From JANMCE01 sp963791625 (GTDB taxonomy: Bacteria > Actinomycetota > Acidimicrobiia > Acidimicrobiales > Ilumatobacteraceae): a DNA stretch of 64,000 nt. Location: assembly GCA_963791625.1 (NCBI GenBank), contig CAWBTA010000006.1, forward strand, positions 930,001-994,000. Direction: 5' to 3'. Positions 62,573-64,000 of the stretch are shown piece by piece. How positions within the stretch are numbered: the first letter of the stretch is position 1; each line of letters opens with the position of its first letter. The notes beneath the pieces are model-generated. The model was not told the DNA's origin, made no database searches, and saw only the letters and a program-made list of their open reading frames with translations. The position numbers and the translations under genes are program-made.

Positions 62573-63520
62573 TCAATCGCCAATCCCGGCGCGTGCCGTG
62601 ATGAGAACGTCGGTGACGAGGCGATCTACATCGGCAGCTTGGCATAGGCCCGTGCCGGTTGCGAGGGTTGCGGCGGTCCCTGCCGCAACGCCGAATCGAC
62701 AGGCCTCGGGCAGCGTGGCTCCACGTTGGAGGGCGACCGCTACGCCACCGACCAGGCTGTCTCCGGCGCCGATGGTGCTGTGGGTTTCTACATGGGGTGC
62801 GTGGAACCAGATCGTCTGCTGGCCGGTTCGGACCAAGAGGACCCCTGCCGGCCCCATCGATATCAAGGCCGCCCCCGTTGTACCCGTGGCGAGAAGATCA
62901 AGGGCCGCATGCTCGATGTCGCCATGACCGGCCAGCGAGCGACCAGCGAAATTCGAAAGCTCGCGTACGCTGGGCTTGACCAGCAGTACACCAATCGCGG
63001 ACACCTCGGACAAAGCATCACCCGGTACGTCGGCAATGACCTCGCAACCAGCACGCTTGATCCGCCCGACCAGCCGGGCCAAGTCAGACGGCGAGACACC
63101 CGGTGGTGATGATCCGCTCAGCACCACGAGTTGCTGATCGACGCAGAGGCCGACCACCTGCTCGATGCCCGCTGCGAAATTGTCCGGAGAAAGGGGTGGC
63201 CCGGGGAGCACGAAACGAAACTGTCGGGATGTGGAGGCTTCTTGCGCCGTGAACCCTTCGCGCATCTTGCCCGACACGGGCACGGTCTCAACCGGGACGT
63301 TCTCATCAGCGAGCAACGAGAGAAACTCAGCCGACGAGTCCTCGCGAAGGAACACGGCGGCGGTGACCGACTCGCCGAACCGCACGACGACTCGGGCGAC
63401 GTTGACCCCTCCGCCTCCGGGTTCGATGGTGATGTTGGTGCAGCGCATCTTGCGATCCGACTCGACCACCGGCACCATCGCGCAGATATCGAGACTCGGA
63501 TTGAGCGTCACGGTCAGCAT
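62573..63520 (-). CDS. pfkB: 6-phosphofructokinase 2-type sugar kinase (PfkB family)
   Basis: Ribokinase-fold kinase of 315 residues, very close to E. coli PfkB along its length. The N-terminal TLNPSLDICAMVP is followed by EPGGGGVNVARVVVRFG; VVLSGSSPPGVSP and VKPSVRELSNF are typical; the ATP/catalytic motif is THSTIGAGDSLVGG, with the catalytic Asp. AAGTAATLATGTGLC completes it. It likely phosphorylates fructose-6-phosphate, possibly also fructose-1-phosphate or tagatose-6-phosphate. Strong RBS AAGGAG precedes ATG 63520. Its mycobacterial counterpart is in the DosR dormancy regulon. Confidence 0.91.
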   Translation of the reverse strand: MLTVTLNPSLDICAMVPVVESDRKMRCTNITIEPGGGGVNVARVVVRFGESVTAAVFLREDSSAEFLSLLADENVPVETVPVSGKMREGFTAQEASTSRQFRFVLPGPPLSPDNFAAGIEQVVGLCVDQQLVVLSGSSPPGVSPSDLARLVGRIKRAGCEVIADVPGDALSEVSAIGVLLVKPSVRELSNFAGRSLAGHGDIEHAALDLLATGTTGAALISMGPAGVLLVRTGQQTIWFHAPHVETHSTIGAGDSLVGGVAVALQRGATLPEACRFGVAAGTAATLATGTGLCQAADVDRLVTDVLITARAGIGD

Positions 63521-63592
63521 GTCGATCTCCTTACGACTCCGCCCGAGAGGTTTACCACTGATTCAGTTAAGGGACTCGGATGTGATGGCCAT

Positions 63593-63607
63593 AGAGGCCA
63601 AAGTCCT
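63593..63607 (-). promoter_or_regulatory. DosR-box-like 15-mer upstream of pfkB
   Basis: AGAGGCCAAAGTCCT agrees with the reverse complement of the DosR consensus (AGGGNCNNAAGTCCC) at nearly every fixed position. It is centred about 80 bp upstream of the pfkB start and lies in the divergent space before the acyl-CoA ligase gene. The rest of the 250-bp intergenic region holds no open frame of note. Confidence 0.42.
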
Positions 63608-63774
63608 CCGCGGTCGGAATGAGAAGCCACATGACCCAAGAGATGGTCCTTCGCCTACGCCAGCATTGACCTAGGACCCTGCCAAACCTGATTGTCCTCG
63701 ACCGATCATTGCGTCATGGCAGCCCCGGTCGAGAAAGCTCTCCGACAACCATGCGACATCTGGTTCGTTCGGCC

Positions 63775-64000
63775 ATGACCACCCTGTCATTCCCTCATAC
63801 CATCGTGGGTGCGTTCTGGCGCAATGTCGAACAGCGAGCTGATCATGTAGCACTACGGCACTGTGTGCACGACGTCTGGCAGACACTCACCTGGCGCCAG
63901 TACGGCGAGCAGGTGAACGAGACTGCTGGCGGCCTTCGAGCGCTCGGAATTGTCGCCGGTGACCGGGTCGCCATACTGGCCGACAATCGATTCGAGTGGC
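63775..64000 (+). CDS. AMP-dependent synthetase/ligase, N-terminal fragment
   Basis: A frame without stop runs from ATG 63775 to the window edge, giving 75 residues: AFWRNVEQRADHVALRH and TWRQYGEQVNETAGGLRALG with VAGDRVAILADNRFEW match the N-terminus of long-chain acyl-CoA synthetases (FadD15-type). An in-frame ATG at 63751 would add eight residues. The rest of the gene lies to the right. It is divergent from pfkB. Confidence 0.85.
   Translation, partial: MTTLSFPHTIVGAFWRNVEQRADHVALRHCVHDVWQTLTWRQYGEQVNETAGGLRALGIVAGDRVAILADNRFEW

Noticed and set aside
63671..63886. A 71-codon minus-strand frame near the right edge
   Set aside because: It overlaps the N-terminus of the acyl-CoA synthetase on the other strand, which has a clear match.
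1..64000. CRISPR arrays, insertion sequences, prophage or attachment sites
   Set aside because: No regularly spaced repeats, transposase or integrase motifs, or phage structural genes were seen on either strand.

Overview
The window is a 64 kb piece of a high-GC actinobacterial chromosome. The marker genes (guaB1, dprE1/dprE2, two aftD-type arabinosyltransferases, LuxR/LAL regulator, fadD, acyl-CoA dehydrogenase) and the lack of mycolic-acid genes suggest an arabinan-making actinobacterium outside the classical mycolate group. An Acidimicrobiia-like genome is my best guess, but that is inference. There is no phage, insertion sequence or CRISPR array. One tRNA (Pro, GGG) is present.

Layout. 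1-5.2 kb: frameshifted sugar kinase, Sua5/TsaC, hydrolase, GuaB1 and a hotdog thioesterase. 5.2-22.9 kb: a cell-envelope locus with HAD phosphatase, UbiA-type DPPR synthase, DprE1 and DprE2 (decaprenylphosphoryl-arabinose synthesis), then two giant AftD-like GT-C proteins, a GT4 glycosyltransferase, a methyltransferase, a UGM-like flavoenzyme, a PIG-V-like mannosyltransferase and an AlkA-like DNA glycosylase. 22.9-28.6 kb: a five-gene Opp/Dpp-type ABC importer. 28.7-30.7 kb: DUF5522-like protein, PPK2, RidA and a phosphoribosyltransferase. 30.8-39.9 kb: CrtI-like oxidoreductase, creatininase-family hydrolase, NMT1/SsuABC-type importer with a cytosine-deaminase-like amidohydrolase, GDPD and an acyl-CoA synthetase. 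39.9-46.4 kb: SirB1-like protein, acyl-CoA dehydrogenase, CopD-like protein, IspH, PDZ/DUF512 radical SAM protein, Der, a zinc-ribbon membrane protein and tRNA-Pro. 46.5-56.6 kb: SEC-C protein, coiled-coil protein, hydrolase-glycosyltransferase fusion, methyltransferase and LAL regulator. 56.6-64 kb: a stress/low-oxygen-like group (PRC-barrel, AI-2E exporter, PPOX-fold, triple BON, SulP, D-2-hydroxyacid dehydrogenase, PfkB, acyl-CoA/AMP ligase) with two similar DosR-box-like 15-mers in divergent promoters.

The clearest joint function is arabinan assembly: phosphoribose is loaded on polyprenyl phosphate, dephosphorylated, epimerised by DprE1/E2, and the resulting donor is used by the AftD-like enzymes at the membrane.

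Eleven otherwise healthy genes are each broken by one indel. Ten carry one extra base, mostly explainable as a one-base homopolymer expansion, and one lacks a base. This pattern looks like long-read consensus error rather than gene decay, so these genes are annotated as single CDSs across the break.
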